Source: Larkinella sp049445795
Lineage (GTDB): Bacteria > Bacteroidota > Bacteroidia > Cytophagales > Spirosomataceae
Direction: 5' to 3'
DNA: 64,000 nt
NCBI RefSeq assembly: GCF_049445795.1
Contig: NZ_JBMSDT010000023.1
Location: 5,150 to 69,149, forward strand
Shown: piece after piece, positions 8,694-17,097 of the stretch
Numbering within the stretch: position 1 is the stretch's first letter
Layout of the letters: each line of letters begins with the position of its first letter
Notes under the pieces: generated by a model
What the model was told of the DNA's origin: nothing
Databases searched by the model: none
The model's input: the letters and a program-made list of their open reading frames with translations, nothing else
Translations under genes and position numbers: made by a program

Positions 8694-9674
8694 TCAGGCC
8701 AACGCGGCCACTTTGTTGTATTTGTTGCGGTATTCGATGGGCGACAAACCGGTTATTTTTTTAAAGATGGTCCGGAACGCTTTCGTGTCGGAATAGCCCA
8801 CCTCATACATGATTTCGTTGATGTTTTTCTGGGTGATCTCCAGGTTTTTCTTGGCCGCTTCGATTTTCACCCGCTGGATGTATTCGGCCACGGTGTTAGC
8901 AGTGGCTTTCTTGAACCGACGCTCCAGGTTCCGCCGGCCCAGGGCGTGCATATCGGCCAATTGGTCGATGGTGATTTTATCCTGAAAATTCCGTTCGATA
9001 AACTCCTGTGCCCTCCGGACCGGCTCGTCTTCGTGTTCTTTCTGCCCCTGAAAGATCGTGAACGGTGACTGTGTGTCGCGGTCAATTTCAATCGCAAACA
9101 CCTTCGCCGACAGCACGGCCAGGTCGCGACCGGCGTACTTTTCGATCAAATACAAAATCAGGTTAAGGTATGAGAACGCCCCTCCACTCGAATAAAGACC
9201 GTGTTCGTCGGTGATGATTCGCTCGGTCACCAGGTTCACTTCCGGAAACCACTGCCGGAAATCATTGGCAGCCATCCAATGTGTGGCACAGTTCCGCCCC
9301 TTCAGCAAACCGGTCGACGCCAGCAGAAAGGCTCCCAAACACAGGCTGGCAACCTCCGCTCCGTTTTTGTAATGATCGGTAATCCAGGGAATAAAATCCC
9401 GGTTATTTTCCACGGCCTGCCGCAGATCACCATCCAGCGCCGGAATGATGATCAGATCGGTCTTCTTCACATCGTGGATCAACGTGTCGGTGTGGGCCGT
9501 GAAGGCTCCGCCACTGAGCGGTGTTTCTTTCAATAGGCCCACCAACTGGACCTGAAACATGGGAGGAGCGCCTTTTGCGGCCACAAACTGATTGACCTGC
9601 GTAAACAACTGGCGGGTTCCTTCCAGACTACCCAAAATAGCCCCTTTGGGGACTAAGATCGATATATGCTTCAT
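8694..9674 (-). CDS. GlxA-family transcriptional regulator (DJ-1/PfpI plus AraC)
   Basis: Transcription regulator of 326 residues. The N-terminal half is a DJ-1/PfpI-like amidotransferase fold (ISILVPKGAILGSLEG; the nucleophile-elbow region reads EVASLCLGAFLLASTGLL). The C-terminal roughly 100 residues form an AraC-type double helix-turn-helix (ITIDQLADMHALGRRNLERRFKK; INEIMYEVGYSDTKAFRTIFKKITGLSPIEYR). The ATG at 9674 is preferred to 9710 because it opens directly into the domain. It is divergent from the small alpha/beta hydrolase at 9788, which is therefore a plausible target. The effector bound by the N-terminal domain is unknown. Confidence 0.9.
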   Translation of the reverse strand: MKHISILVPKGAILGSLEGTRQLFTQVNQFVAAKGAPPMFQVQLVGLLKETPLSGGAFTAHTDTLIHDVKKTDLIIIPALDGDLRQAVENNRDFIPWITDHYKNGAEVASLCLGAFLLASTGLLKGRNCATHWMAANDFRQWFPEVNLVTERIITDEHGLYSSGGAFSYLNLILYLIEKYAGRDLAVLSAKVFAIEIDRDTQSPFTIFQGQKEHEDEPVRRAQEFIERNFQDKITIDQLADMHALGRRNLERRFKKATANTVAEYIQRVKIEAAKKNLEITQKNINEIMYEVGYSDTKAFRTIFKKITGLSPIEYRNKYNKVAALA

Positions 9675-9758
9675 GGTTTCAAAAGTAAATGAATGTTCTG
9701 TCGTAATCAACCCCGCTGAATGGCGCGTTTACCCCCCATTGATTTCGGGAAGTTGCTG

Positions 9759-9766
9759 TAGGTTTG
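9759..9766 (+). promoter_or_regulatory. -7 promoter element of the small hydrolase gene
   Basis: TAGGTTTG matches the Bacteroidota TAnnTTTG motif and lies 21 nt before the ATG at 9788. A TTG sits 17 nt further upstream, a short spacing. Its position overlaps the upstream TTG codon at 9764, which argues against that codon as the translation start. Confidence 0.45.
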
Positions 9767-9787
9767 TCTCATTATGGTTTTGTCGGC

Positions 9788-10369
9788 ATGAAAAAGCTCG
9801 TTTTTGTCGTTCACAGCGCTGGTCCGCAAGGTGATCACCTGGGCAGTGGTGATCTGGTAGCCCATCTCCAACGGGCGCTGGGGAAAGCCTATCGGGTTGT
9901 CTGCCCTCGCATGATTGACCCGGACAATCCCCGGTATATTACCTGGAAAGATCAGATTGACCGTGAACTGACCGAATCTGAAGGGCGGATTGTGCTGGTG
10001 GGTCATTCGCTGGGCGGATCGGTACTGATTAAATACCTCGCCGAAACCTACGTTGAGAAACCCATTCTGGGCCTTTGCCTGGTGGCGGCTCCGTATTGGG
10101 GTCGGCAGGGTTGGGCAATTGCCGACTTTGCCCTGCCCGATGATCTCGGGCGACTTTCTCAAATACCACACATTGCCCTGTACCACAGCCGGGATGACGC
10201 GGTAGTCCCATTTTCGCACCTTACCTATTATGCTACTAATCTGCCCCATGCTACGGTTCGCGAACTGGATGAATATGGGCATCTTTTTGTTGAGGGCTGT
10301 AAGGAACTGTTAAGTGATATAAGGCAAATATATAGAAAAAATAAACAACACACTCTTGTATCATACTAA
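9788..10369 (+). CDS. Small alpha/beta hydrolase
   Basis: Cytoplasmic alpha/beta-hydrolase-fold protein of 193 residues. The nucleophile elbow is GHSLGGS (G-x-S-x-G), the acid is probably in HSRDDAVVPF and the histidine in EYGHLF. The compact size and KKLVFVVHSAGPQG opening resemble RBBP9/YdeN-like serine hydrolases. The ATG at 9788 is chosen over the TTG at 9764 because a predicted -7 element overlaps the latter. It is transcribed away from the GlxA-type regulator. Substrate is unknown. Confidence 0.85.
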   Translation: MKKLVFVVHSAGPQGDHLGSGDLVAHLQRALGKAYRVVCPRMIDPDNPRYITWKDQIDRELTESEGRIVLVGHSLGGSVLIKYLAETYVEKPILGLCLVAAPYWGRQGWAIADFALPDDLGRLSQIPHIALYHSRDDAVVPFSHLTYYATNLPHATVRELDEYGHLFVEGCKELLSDIRQIYRKNKQHTLVSY

Positions 10370-10388
10370 CAATTTTTAAATATATTTG
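10356..10388 (+). promoter_or_regulatory. Probable promoter of the VOC-family gene
   Basis: TTG (10356-10358) precedes TATATTTG (10381-10388) by 22 nt in an AT-rich tract right after the hydrolase gene. The transcript would carry a leader of about 110 nt before the ATG at 10508. Confidence 0.45.
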
Positions 10389-10507
10389 CAGCATTCCTAT
10401 CCACCGGTTTTGTGAGCCTGAAACCGACAGTTTAATGGATTTCGTATGGCTGTGCTATTCCGGTTTGTGTCTTAGAATTTCATTCATTTAATCCAACCAT
10501 AGATACA

Positions 10508-10936
10508 ATGACCGCTTGCAACATTTATCTGAATTTTAACGGACAGACTGAAGAAGCGTTCCGGTTTTATCAATCCGTTTTTGGTGGAGAATTTGCCGCC
10601 CTGCAACGTTTTAGGGAAATGCCGGACAGTGAAAAACTGCCGCCCGAAACCGCCGAGCGTATTCTGCACATTGCGCTTCCACTCGGAAAGAATGCGGTTT
10701 TGATGGGTTCCGACACGATGGAATCTATGGGGCCACCGTTGGTCGTCGGCACGAACTTCTCAATTTCGATCAGCACCGAAAGCCAGGAAGAAGCTGATAT
10801 GTTCTTTAAGGGACTTTCATCCGGGGGTATCATTACCATGCCGATGGAGAAGGTGTTCTGGGGAGCCTATTTTGGAATGCTTACCGATCAGTTCGGGATT
10901 CAGTGGATGATCAGTTTTGACGAAAATTACGTTTAA
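10508..10936 (+). CDS. VOC-family protein (PhnB/glyoxalase-like)
   Basis: Protein of 142 residues in the vicinal-oxygen-chelate superfamily, PhnB-like branch. The paired beta-alpha-beta-beta-beta modules are recognisable: NIYLNFNGQTEEAFRFYQSVFGGEF, the ILHIALPLGKNAVLMGSD strand pair, and the closing KVFWGAYFGMLTDQFGIQWMISFDEN. PhnB-like proteins are named after a gene in phosphonate operons but their activity is mostly unknown. It stands alone with its own predicted promoter. Family is secure; function is not. Confidence 0.88.
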   Translation: MTACNIYLNFNGQTEEAFRFYQSVFGGEFAALQRFREMPDSEKLPPETAERILHIALPLGKNAVLMGSDTMESMGPPLVVGTNFSISISTESQEEADMFFKGLSSGGIITMPMEKVFWGAYFGMLTDQFGIQWMISFDENYV

Positions 10937-11073
10937 GACTTTACCTATTTCTTTACGAAAGCTCCATAACAGCTACTGGAACAGCCCGCAAACTCCTGTA
11001 TATTTTGGCTTCCATGCCCTGATTACCTGTCTGTTTTCCGGTAACCAAAAAGGTACTAACCAGAATGACGTTC

Positions 11074-11111
11074 GTCCTTAAGTGCAGCTTTATTTAGCTG
11101 TACTTAAGGAC
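11074..11111. repeat. 16-bp hairpin upstream of the DHFR-like gene
   Basis: Arms 11074-11089 and 11096-11111 pair at 15 of 16 positions around a 6-nt TTATTT loop. No T-run follows on the plus strand, so it is not a classic terminator. It ends 18 nt before the ATG at 11130 and could act in the leader or as a protein-binding palindrome. Confidence 0.65.
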
Positions 11112-11129
11112 CGATATCAAGTATGATGA

Positions 11130-11708
11130 ATGCTTATGAGAAAGGTAAAACTACAAATGCAGGTATCCCTGGATGGGTTTGTGGCCGGACTCAACGGAGA
11201 ACAGGACTGGATGTGCTGGGATTGGGATGATACTCTGAATCAGTACGTCGATGGGCTTCTGAATTCCGCCGACGCCCTGCTGATTGGCCGGAAAACCTAC
11301 GAAGGAATGGCCTCTTACTGGCCGGCCGCAGCCGCAAACCCCGAAGCCTCCGCCGAAAAAGTTGCGTTTGCCAGCCGGATGAACACTATCGAAAAGGTGA
11401 TTTTTTCCAACACACTGACAACAGCCGACTGGACTAACGCTCGCGTGGCCCAAAACAACCTGATCGATGAAGTGGCAGCCCTAAAACAGCAAGTGGGCGA
11501 AGACCTGATTATCTACGGTGGTGCCGGAATTGTTTCGGCCTTTATTCAGCATAACCTGATTGACGAATACCATCTGTTTGTCAACCCGGTCGCGCTCGGA
11601 ACCGGCCTGCCGATCTGGCCGACAGATAAAGCTCCGATTTTTCTGCGGCTAATCAAGACCACTGTAAGCTCATCAGGAATCGTCATTTTATGCTATGTAC
11701 CCGCCTGA
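11130..11708 (+). CDS. Dihydrofolate-reductase-family protein (RibD C-terminal type)
   Basis: Protein of 192 residues in the DHFR/RibD-C reductase fold. The start QMQVSLDGFVAGLNGEQDWMCWD, the ADALLIGRKTYEGMASYW stretch and the GEDLIIYGGAGIVSAFIQHNLIDEYHLFVNPVALGTGLPIW region are the usual signatures. Such proteins (YyaP/YwjB type) bind NADPH but their substrates are generally unknown, and true DHFR activity is not implied. ATG codons at 11130 and 11136 are both possible starts. A strong hairpin lies just upstream. Confidence 0.88.
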   Translation: MLMRKVKLQMQVSLDGFVAGLNGEQDWMCWDWDDTLNQYVDGLLNSADALLIGRKTYEGMASYWPAAAANPEASAEKVAFASRMNTIEKVIFSNTLTTADWTNARVAQNNLIDEVAALKQQVGEDLIIYGGAGIVSAFIQHNLIDEYHLFVNPVALGTGLPIWPTDKAPIFLRLIKTTVSSSGIVILCYVPA

Positions 11709-11756
11709 CCGGGTCAAAATGCCAGGTAAAGTCAACCTTTTAGCCACGTCGTTGAT

Positions 11757-11975
11757 ATGGTAGAAGTATTCAAAACCAATGTCGAAGACCACCGACAGGC
11801 CGAGCGACTGATCGACCAGATTCATCAATCGTTTAGGGGTTACCGTGCGAATTTTGACCTGGAAGACTGCGACAACATTTTGCGCATCAAATCACCATCG
11901 GGTTGGGTCGAAGCGGATGGCGTAATTACCCTTTTGCTAAATTCCGGTTTTAGGGCTGAAGTGCTGCCCGATTGA
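11757..11975 (+). CDS. Small conserved hypothetical protein, 72 residues
   Basis: Short protein with an alternating strand/helix pattern (VEVFKTNV, HRQAERLIDQIHQSF, YRANFDLEDCDNILRIKS, ADGVITLLLNSGFRAEVL). This pattern would suit a ferredoxin-like fold of the heavy-metal-associated type, but the CxxC metal site is absent. I recall similar short proteins in other Bacteroidota. It runs in the same direction as the DHFR-like gene, 48 nt downstream, and ends one base before the convergent nspC. Function unknown. Confidence 0.7.
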   Translation: MVEVFKTNVEDHRQAERLIDQIHQSFRGYRANFDLEDCDNILRIKSPSGWVEADGVITLLLNSGFRAEVLPD

Positions 11976-11976
11976 A

Positions 11977-13110
11977 TTAACTCAACCGGTCTTTGAAGCT
12001 TTCGTAGCCGTACGACCTGACCAGCCGAAACGTGTTATCTTCCTGCCAAATGCCAATAGAAGGCAGGTTTACACCGTTAAATGTGGTTGTTTTGACCATT
12101 GTGTAATGAATCATATCGTCGAACACCACCTTGTCGCCAACCTGCAAAGGTGCGTCAAAACTGTAGTCACCCATGAAATCACCCGCCAGACAGGTCATTC
12201 CGCCCAGGCGGTAGGTTGGCTTTCCGGCCACCGGTTCGTGGTACGCGTTCAGAATACGCGGTTTGTAGGGCATTTCGAGTGTATCGGGCATGTGGGCCGC
12301 AAAGGAAGTGTCGAGGATAGCGACGTGAATCCCCTGGCTGTCAACTACATCCAGGACTGTTGACAACAGTACCCCCGTTTGCCAGCCAATGGCCGAACCG
12401 GGTTCCAGAATCACCTGCACCTGGTATTTTTTCCGAAAAGCCGTCAGGAGGTCGACCAGATGGGTCGTATCATAGCCTTCCCGAGTCATCAGATGGCCCC
12501 CTCCCATGTTCACCCACTTAGCCTGGTGCAATAAATCGGCAAACCGACTTTCCAGGGCTTCGAGCGTACGTTCGAGTGTGTACGAATCGTTTTCGCAGAG
12601 CGTATGAAAATGAATGCCTTCAATTCCGTCCGGCAAACGATCACCGATCAGATCCTGTGTAACACCCAATCGCGAACCCGGTACGCAGGGATTGTACATA
12701 TCCGTGGCAACTTCCGAATACTGCGGATTGACCCGAATGCCGCACGAAACGCCCGACGACTGTGCCCGATCCCCAAACCGCTCCCACTGGCTGAGCGAAT
12801 TAAAGGTCAGATGGCTGCTGCGTTCCAGAATCTCCTCAAATTCGTCGTCGCGAATAGCCGGAATGTACGTATGCGCTTTTACGCCCATGTATTCATTCAC
12901 CAGCTTGATCTCATTCAATGAACTGGCGGTTGCGCCCGATAGATATTGTTTCACTAGCGGAAACGCGCTGTACATCGAAAATCCTTTGAGGGCCAGAATG
13001 ATCTGAACACCCGCCTGTTGTTGAACGGAATCAATCAACGTTAAATTGGCGCGAAGCTTTGCTTCTTCCAGGATGAAACAAGGCGATGGAATGGACGTGT
13101 AATCAATCAT
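11977..13110 (-). CDS. nspC: Carboxynorspermidine decarboxylase
   Basis: PLP enzyme of the alanine-racemase-like fold type III that decarboxylates carboxynorspermidine or carboxyspermidine to (nor)spermidine in the cytoplasm. The PLP lysine is K42 in ILALKGFSMYSAFP, and the C-terminal MTCLAGDFMGDYSF stretch carries the interface cysteine typical of this family. The ATG at 13110 gives MIDYTSIPSPCF, the usual opening and 377 residues; the longer frame to 13173 adds an unlikely leader. Its partner synthase (a saccharopine-dehydrogenase-like gene) is at 15643-16851, separated by two unrelated genes. Confidence 0.95.
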   Translation of the reverse strand: MIDYTSIPSPCFILEEAKLRANLTLIDSVQQQAGVQIILALKGFSMYSAFPLVKQYLSGATASSLNEIKLVNEYMGVKAHTYIPAIRDDEFEEILERSSHLTFNSLSQWERFGDRAQSSGVSCGIRVNPQYSEVATDMYNPCVPGSRLGVTQDLIGDRLPDGIEGIHFHTLCENDSYTLERTLEALESRFADLLHQAKWVNMGGGHLMTREGYDTTHLVDLLTAFRKKYQVQVILEPGSAIGWQTGVLLSTVLDVVDSQGIHVAILDTSFAAHMPDTLEMPYKPRILNAYHEPVAGKPTYRLGGMTCLAGDFMGDYSFDAPLQVGDKVVFDDMIHYTMVKTTTFNGVNLPSIGIWQEDNTFRLVRSYGYESFKDRLS

Positions 13111-13179
13111 CGGAAAATGGATACCGTGGCTTTTCTGAGCCACAAAACTAGCAAATACCGTCTTTGGAACCATAAAATA

Positions 13180-13207
13180 ACCCCGCCGGTTCCAAAACTG
13201 GCGGGGT
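13180..13207 (-). terminator. Terminator after the tonB-like gene
   Basis: ACCCCGCC (13180-13187) pairs with GGCGGGGT (13200-13207). On the minus strand the stem is followed by TATTTTATGG. It lies 31 nt past the TonB-family stop codon. Confidence 0.7.
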
Positions 13208-13237
13208 CTTCACCTTGTCTCCGGGCAAAACCGGCCT

Positions 13238-14059
13238 TTACTCCAGCGTGAAGGTTATCGGCAGCGTAAAGCGCACGCGCACCGGGCGACCCGCCTGTTT
13301 GCCGGGTTGCCAGGAGGGCATTTTCTTCACAACCCGTATAGCTTCCTCGTCGCATCCAAATCCAATACCTTTTACCACCGACACATCGACAATGCTGCCA
13401 TCGGTATTGACTACAAACTGGAGATAAACCTTTCCGGATATTCCGGCCCGCGCAGCCGAAGGCGGATACTTCAGGTTTTTTTGCAGGAATTCACCCAGAT
13501 TCCGCATCCCACCGGGAAACTGCGGGTCCTGCTCCACTTTAATAAATACTTCATCTGGTTTACGCTCGACCTCAAGCGCCTTTTCCATTACCGGCGGACC
13601 GGCGGTTTCGGAAGGTGCTTCAATCACTTCCTCGGCATTCGGGTCACCTTCCTGGGTTTTGTCGCTGGATACTTTGTCTTCCAGGTCTTCAACCGTCGGA
13701 ACGGTCACATCCTCCGGCGCTTCCGTGACAACTTCGGGCGGCAGATTCCGAATGGTGGGCACCTGTGGCAATTCGACCTTCGGGGGCGGCACCACCACGG
13801 GCGGTTCTTCCTGCGGCAATACTTTGATATTCTCCAGTTCCATTGCCTTCATAAACTGATCTGGTGCCTCCGCTGGTTTTAAGCGATTGTAGAGCATGGG
13901 CGTTGCCAGGGCCGCTCCGAAAAGGGCAATGCCTAACCACAGCGCCCGGTTGGCGCTGCGGTTGTAAAACCGGCGTAAATCGTAGGCTCCATACAATTTA
14001 TTGCGGTTTTCGAACACAATGTCGTCCAGCGACGCGAATTGAAGTTGCTCAGGTGTCAT
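13238..14059 (-). CDS. Energy transducer TonB
   Basis: Inner-membrane protein that carries proton-motive energy from ExbB/ExbD to outer-membrane TonB-dependent receptors. The N-terminus has the Bacteroidota-specific FENRNKLYGAYDLRRFYNR motif before the single transmembrane helix (about 37-57). A Pro/Glu-rich periplasmic linker spans roughly 80-180. The C-terminal TonB domain (about 185-273) shows FPGGMRNLGEFLQKNLKYP and GISGKVYLQFVVNTDGSI. No exbBD genes are next to it. A well-matched promoter is at 14086-14115 and a terminator at 13180-13207, so it is likely monocistronic. Confidence 0.94.
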   Translation of the reverse strand: MTPEQLQFASLDDIVFENRNKLYGAYDLRRFYNRSANRALWLGIALFGAALATPMLYNRLKPAEAPDQFMKAMELENIKVLPQEEPPVVVPPPKVELPQVPTIRNLPPEVVTEAPEDVTVPTVEDLEDKVSSDKTQEGDPNAEEVIEAPSETAGPPVMEKALEVERKPDEVFIKVEQDPQFPGGMRNLGEFLQKNLKYPPSAARAGISGKVYLQFVVNTDGSIVDVSVVKGIGFGCDEEAIRVVKKMPSWQPGKQAGRPVRVRFTLPITFTLE

Positions 14060-14085
14060 AATGATCCGAGATAAAATGATGGATA

Positions 14086-14115
14086 CAAATATATATCAGA
14101 AAATTATATATACAA
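14086..14115 (-). promoter_or_regulatory. Promoter of the tonB-like gene
   Basis: On the minus strand TTG (14115-14113) is followed after 19 nt by TATATTTG (14093-14086) in a very AT-rich tract, a close match to the Bacteroidota consensus. The ATG at 14059 is 26 nt downstream of the -7 motif. Confidence 0.65.
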
Positions 14116-14180
14116 GAATATACTGAATTATTTTCAGTCGTTTCCAGTATCTTTCGGTCATCTAGCGTTGCACCGCATTT

Positions 14181-15578
14181 ATGATACTTGACGGGTTAAT
14201 CGACCGAAAATGCTGGCAAAGGGGCTTTAGGCAAGCTCTCCGGCTGGGAAACTTGCTGCTCATTGGGGTTTATCTGGCTGGCCTGGCCCAGGCCCAACCG
14301 CGTGGGGTAGCCAGGTCGAAACGGTTTTTGGATTCATTGCAACGGGATACGTTTCACTATTTCTGGGACTTGGGCGATAATCCGCACGGGCTGATTCCTG
14401 ACCGGTATCCGACCCCTTCCTTTGCCAGCATTGCCGCCACCGGTTTCGGGTTGACGGCTTATATAGTGGGCGTCGAGCGAGGCTACATTACCCGCCAGCA
14501 AGCTGCCGAGCGAACCCTGCGAACCCTGCGGTTTTTCCATACCGCTCCCCAGTCTACCGAGGCAAAAGGGGTAACGGGCCATCGCGGTTTTTTCTACCAT
14601 TTTCTGGATATGAAAACCGGGCATCGCTTCAAGCAGGTCGAATTGTCGACCATCGACACGGCCCTGCTACTGGCCGGAATGCTGAGCAGCCAGACATATT
14701 TCAATCAGAATTCGCCCGTTGAGAAGGAGATTCGGATGTTGGTCGACCGCATTTACCGGCGGGTCGACTGGAATTGGATGCAGGTTCGCAAACCGCTGGT
14801 ATCGATGGGCTGGCATCCGGAAACCGGGTTTATCCGCTCCGACTGGAAGGGCTACAATGAAGGGATGTTGCTGTATGTCCTGTCGCTGGCGTCGCCCACG
14901 CACCCGGTTGAGCCAGCCGCCTGGGGCGCCTGGACAGCCACGTATGCCTGGAACGAATTTCAGGGATTTTCACACGTTAACTTCGATCCGCTGTTCGGTC
15001 ACCAGTATTCACACATCTGGATCGACTTCCGGAACATTCAGGATGCGTACATGCGGCAGAAAGGTCTGGATTATTTCGAAAACAGCCGCCGGGCCACGCT
15101 TGCCAACCGGGCGTATTGTCTGGCCAATCCGGGAAAATTTACGGGGTATGAATCCGATAGTTGGGGCCTCACGGCCTGCGACGGACCGAAAGACACCCTC
15201 ATCGACGGCCGGGCGTTTTACTCCTACCGCGCACGGGGAGCCGCTGCCACACAAATTGTCGACGATGGCACGATTGCGCCCACGGCAGCAGGCGGTTCTA
15301 TGCCGTTCACGCCCGAAGAAAGTATTCGGGCTTTGCAATGGATGAAATACCGCTATGGCAAAAAATTGTATGGCCCCTACGGTTTTAAAGACGCCTTCAA
15401 CCTGACCTATCCGGGCCAGTGGTTCGGCAAAGACTATCTGGGCATCGACAGCGGCCCAATTCTGCTGATGACCGAAAATTACCGAACCAACCTCATCTGG
15501 AACCTCATGCTCCGCAACCCCACCCTCCGCCGGGGCTTGCTCCGCGCCGGCTTCCGGGGAGGCTGGTTGAGGAGTTAA
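14181..15578 (+). CDS. Secreted glucoamylase-family protein
   Basis: Exported (alpha/alpha)6-barrel protein of 465 residues from the glucoamylase-like family (PF10091 type). A hydrophobic stretch at about residues 22-38 ending AQAQ looks like a signal peptide after an extended basic N-terminus. Family signatures include LDSLQRDTFHYFWDLGDNPHG, the FASIAATGFGLTAYIVGVERG helix, GFFYHFLDMKTG, and SWGLTACDGP. Members are thought to act on beta-glucans or related oligosaccharides in the periplasm, which is inference here. The ATG at 14181 is the earliest reasonable start. It ends next to the convergent hairpin C. Confidence 0.87.
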   Translation: MILDGLIDRKCWQRGFRQALRLGNLLLIGVYLAGLAQAQPRGVARSKRFLDSLQRDTFHYFWDLGDNPHGLIPDRYPTPSFASIAATGFGLTAYIVGVERGYITRQQAAERTLRTLRFFHTAPQSTEAKGVTGHRGFFYHFLDMKTGHRFKQVELSTIDTALLLAGMLSSQTYFNQNSPVEKEIRMLVDRIYRRVDWNWMQVRKPLVSMGWHPETGFIRSDWKGYNEGMLLYVLSLASPTHPVEPAAWGAWTATYAWNEFQGFSHVNFDPLFGHQYSHIWIDFRNIQDAYMRQKGLDYFENSRRATLANRAYCLANPGKFTGYESDSWGLTACDGPKDTLIDGRAFYSYRARGAAATQIVDDGTIAPTAAGGSMPFTPEESIRALQWMKYRYGKKLYGPYGFKDAFNLTYPGQWFGKDYLGIDSGPILLMTENYRTNLIWNLMLRNPTLRRGLLRAGFRGGWLRS

Positions 15579-15584
15579 GAGTTG

Positions 15585-15643
15585 AGAGTTAAGAGTTGGC
15601 TCCGCCACATTATTAGGAAACGGCGGAGCCAACTCTTAACTCT
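15585..15643. repeat. Gene-end inverted repeat C with shared GCTCCGC core
   Basis: A perfect 22-bp stem (15585-15606 with 15622-15643) closes a 15-nt loop, and pairing extends outward to about 15650 with one mismatch. The outer arm is built of 7-mers like AGAGTTA, the inner arm is GGCTCCGCC/GGCGGAGCC. It lies between two convergent genes, just reaching the stop codon of the right-hand one, and probably ends both transcripts. Confidence 0.88.
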
Positions 15644-16851
15644 TAACTCTCTACTGAGAGGGGTTGGTTGACCTGGTCCTGGACGGGGAGGCCTTGTTGG
15701 TTCATTTGTTCGATGAACGGGTCGGGGTCTAGTTCTTCGCAGTTCCAGACGCCGGGTTTCATCCAGGTGCCTTTCAGCATCAGCATGGCGCCGATCATGG
15801 CCGGAACGCCCGTCGTATAGCTTACTGCCTGCCCACGAACCTCTTTGTAGGTTTCGGCGTGGTCGCAGTTGTTCCAGATGAAGTAGGTTTTCTCCTGACC
15901 GTCTTTGATGCCTTTAATCTGACAACCGATAGAGGTCTGGCCGGTGTAATTTTCACCCAACGTGTCGGGCGCTGGTAGAACCGCTTTCAGGAACTCCAGC
16001 GGAACGATGTCGATACCCTGGAATTTGATCGGTTTGATGCTGGTCATGCCCACGTTTTCCAGCACTTGCAGGTGGGTGATGTACTGCTGTCCGAAGGTCA
16101 TCCAGAACCGTGCCCGTTGGAGGGTTGGGAAGTTTTTCACCAGTGATTCAAGTTCTTCGTGGTACAGGACGTATGACTCGCGCTCGCCGATGCCGGGGTA
16201 TTCGATCGGTTTGTGGATCGACATGGGCGGTATTTCAACCCACTCGCCATTTTCCCAATACCGGCCCGGCTGCGTGATCTCGCGGATGTTGATTTCCGGG
16301 TTGAAGTTGGTGGCAAAGGCTTTGCCGTGGTTACCCGCGTTGCAATCGACAATATCAAGCGTATGCATCTCGTCGAAATGATGCTTGGCAGCGTAGGCTG
16401 TAAACACCTGCGTCGCGCCGGGATCGAAACCGCAGCCCAGCAACGCCATGATGCCCGCTTCCCGAAACCGCTCCTGGTAGGCCCACTGCCAGCTGTACTC
16501 AAATTTGGCCACGTCTTTCGGTTCGTAATTGGCCGTGTCGAGGTAATGAACCTTGGTTTCCAGACAGGCGTCCATAATCGGCAAATCCTGGTACGGCAGG
16601 GCCACATTGATCACCAGCACCGGCTGGAACTGCTTGATCAGCATAACCACTTCGGCCACAATGTCGGCATCGACCTGCGCGGTTTTGATTTCCACACCGT
16701 GCATTTCGCGGATTTCGGCGGCAATTTTATCGCATTTCGCCAACGTCCGACTGGCCAGCATTATGTCGGTAAAAACACCGGCATTCAGCGCGCATTTATG
16801 CGCTACGACGCTGCCGACTCCTCCGGCACCAATAATCAGCACTTTAGCCAT
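15643..16851 (-). CDS. Carboxynorspermidine/carboxyspermidine synthase (saccharopine dehydrogenase family)
   Basis: NADPH-dependent reductase of 402 residues that should condense aspartate semialdehyde with putrescine or diaminopropane to form the substrate of NspC, the alternative spermidine route common in Bacteroidota. The Rossmann loop IGAGGVGSVVAHKC begins at residue 7, and GCGFDPGATQVFTAYAAKH and DCNAGNHGKAFATNFNPEINIREI are typical of this branch rather than of lysine-pathway saccharopine dehydrogenases. The specific role is supported by nspC 2.5 kb away on the same strand; otherwise only the superfamily could be given. A -7 motif lies at 16932-16939. Confidence 0.88.
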   Translation of the reverse strand: MAKVLIIGAGGVGSVVAHKCALNAGVFTDIMLASRTLAKCDKIAAEIREMHGVEIKTAQVDADIVAEVVMLIKQFQPVLVINVALPYQDLPIMDACLETKVHYLDTANYEPKDVAKFEYSWQWAYQERFREAGIMALLGCGFDPGATQVFTAYAAKHHFDEMHTLDIVDCNAGNHGKAFATNFNPEINIREITQPGRYWENGEWVEIPPMSIHKPIEYPGIGERESYVLYHEELESLVKNFPTLQRARFWMTFGQQYITHLQVLENVGMTSIKPIKFQGIDIVPLEFLKAVLPAPDTLGENYTGQTSIGCQIKGIKDGQEKTYFIWNNCDHAETYKEVRGQAVSYTTGVPAMIGAMLMLKGTWMKPGVWNCEELDPDPFIEQMNQQGLPVQDQVNQPLSVES

Positions 16852-16931
16852 TGTGTAGTGTAGTCTGTTTGGGATGGATCAGGCTTCCGGTCGGGCGACG
16901 GGTCTCCTGACGTGGGTTGAACAAATTCGCG

Positions 16932-16939
16932 CAAAGATA
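16932..16939 (-). promoter_or_regulatory. -7 element upstream of the carboxynorspermidine synthase gene
   Basis: TATCTTTG on the minus strand matches TAnnTTTG, 80 nt before the ATG at 16851. No TTG is found at the ideal spacing. Confidence 0.4.
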
Positions 16940-17017
16940 GACAGACCAAGCGTGCAGACACCCGAAAAGTCGGAAAAAGTTACGATCGGGCCGTTCAAAA
17001 GGATTCGAAAAACCAGG

Positions 17018-17048
17018 TTGTTTCCCATGAACGCATTACATATATTTG
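17018..17048 (+). promoter_or_regulatory. Promoter of the WapI-like gene
   Basis: TTG (17018-17020) and TATATTTG (17041-17048) are separated by exactly 20 nt. The ATG at 17098 lies 49 nt downstream. This is one of the best consensus matches in the window. Confidence 0.65.
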
Positions 17049-17097
17049 ATATCAGACCGAACCCGAACATAGACACAAACCACTCCATTTTAGCGTT

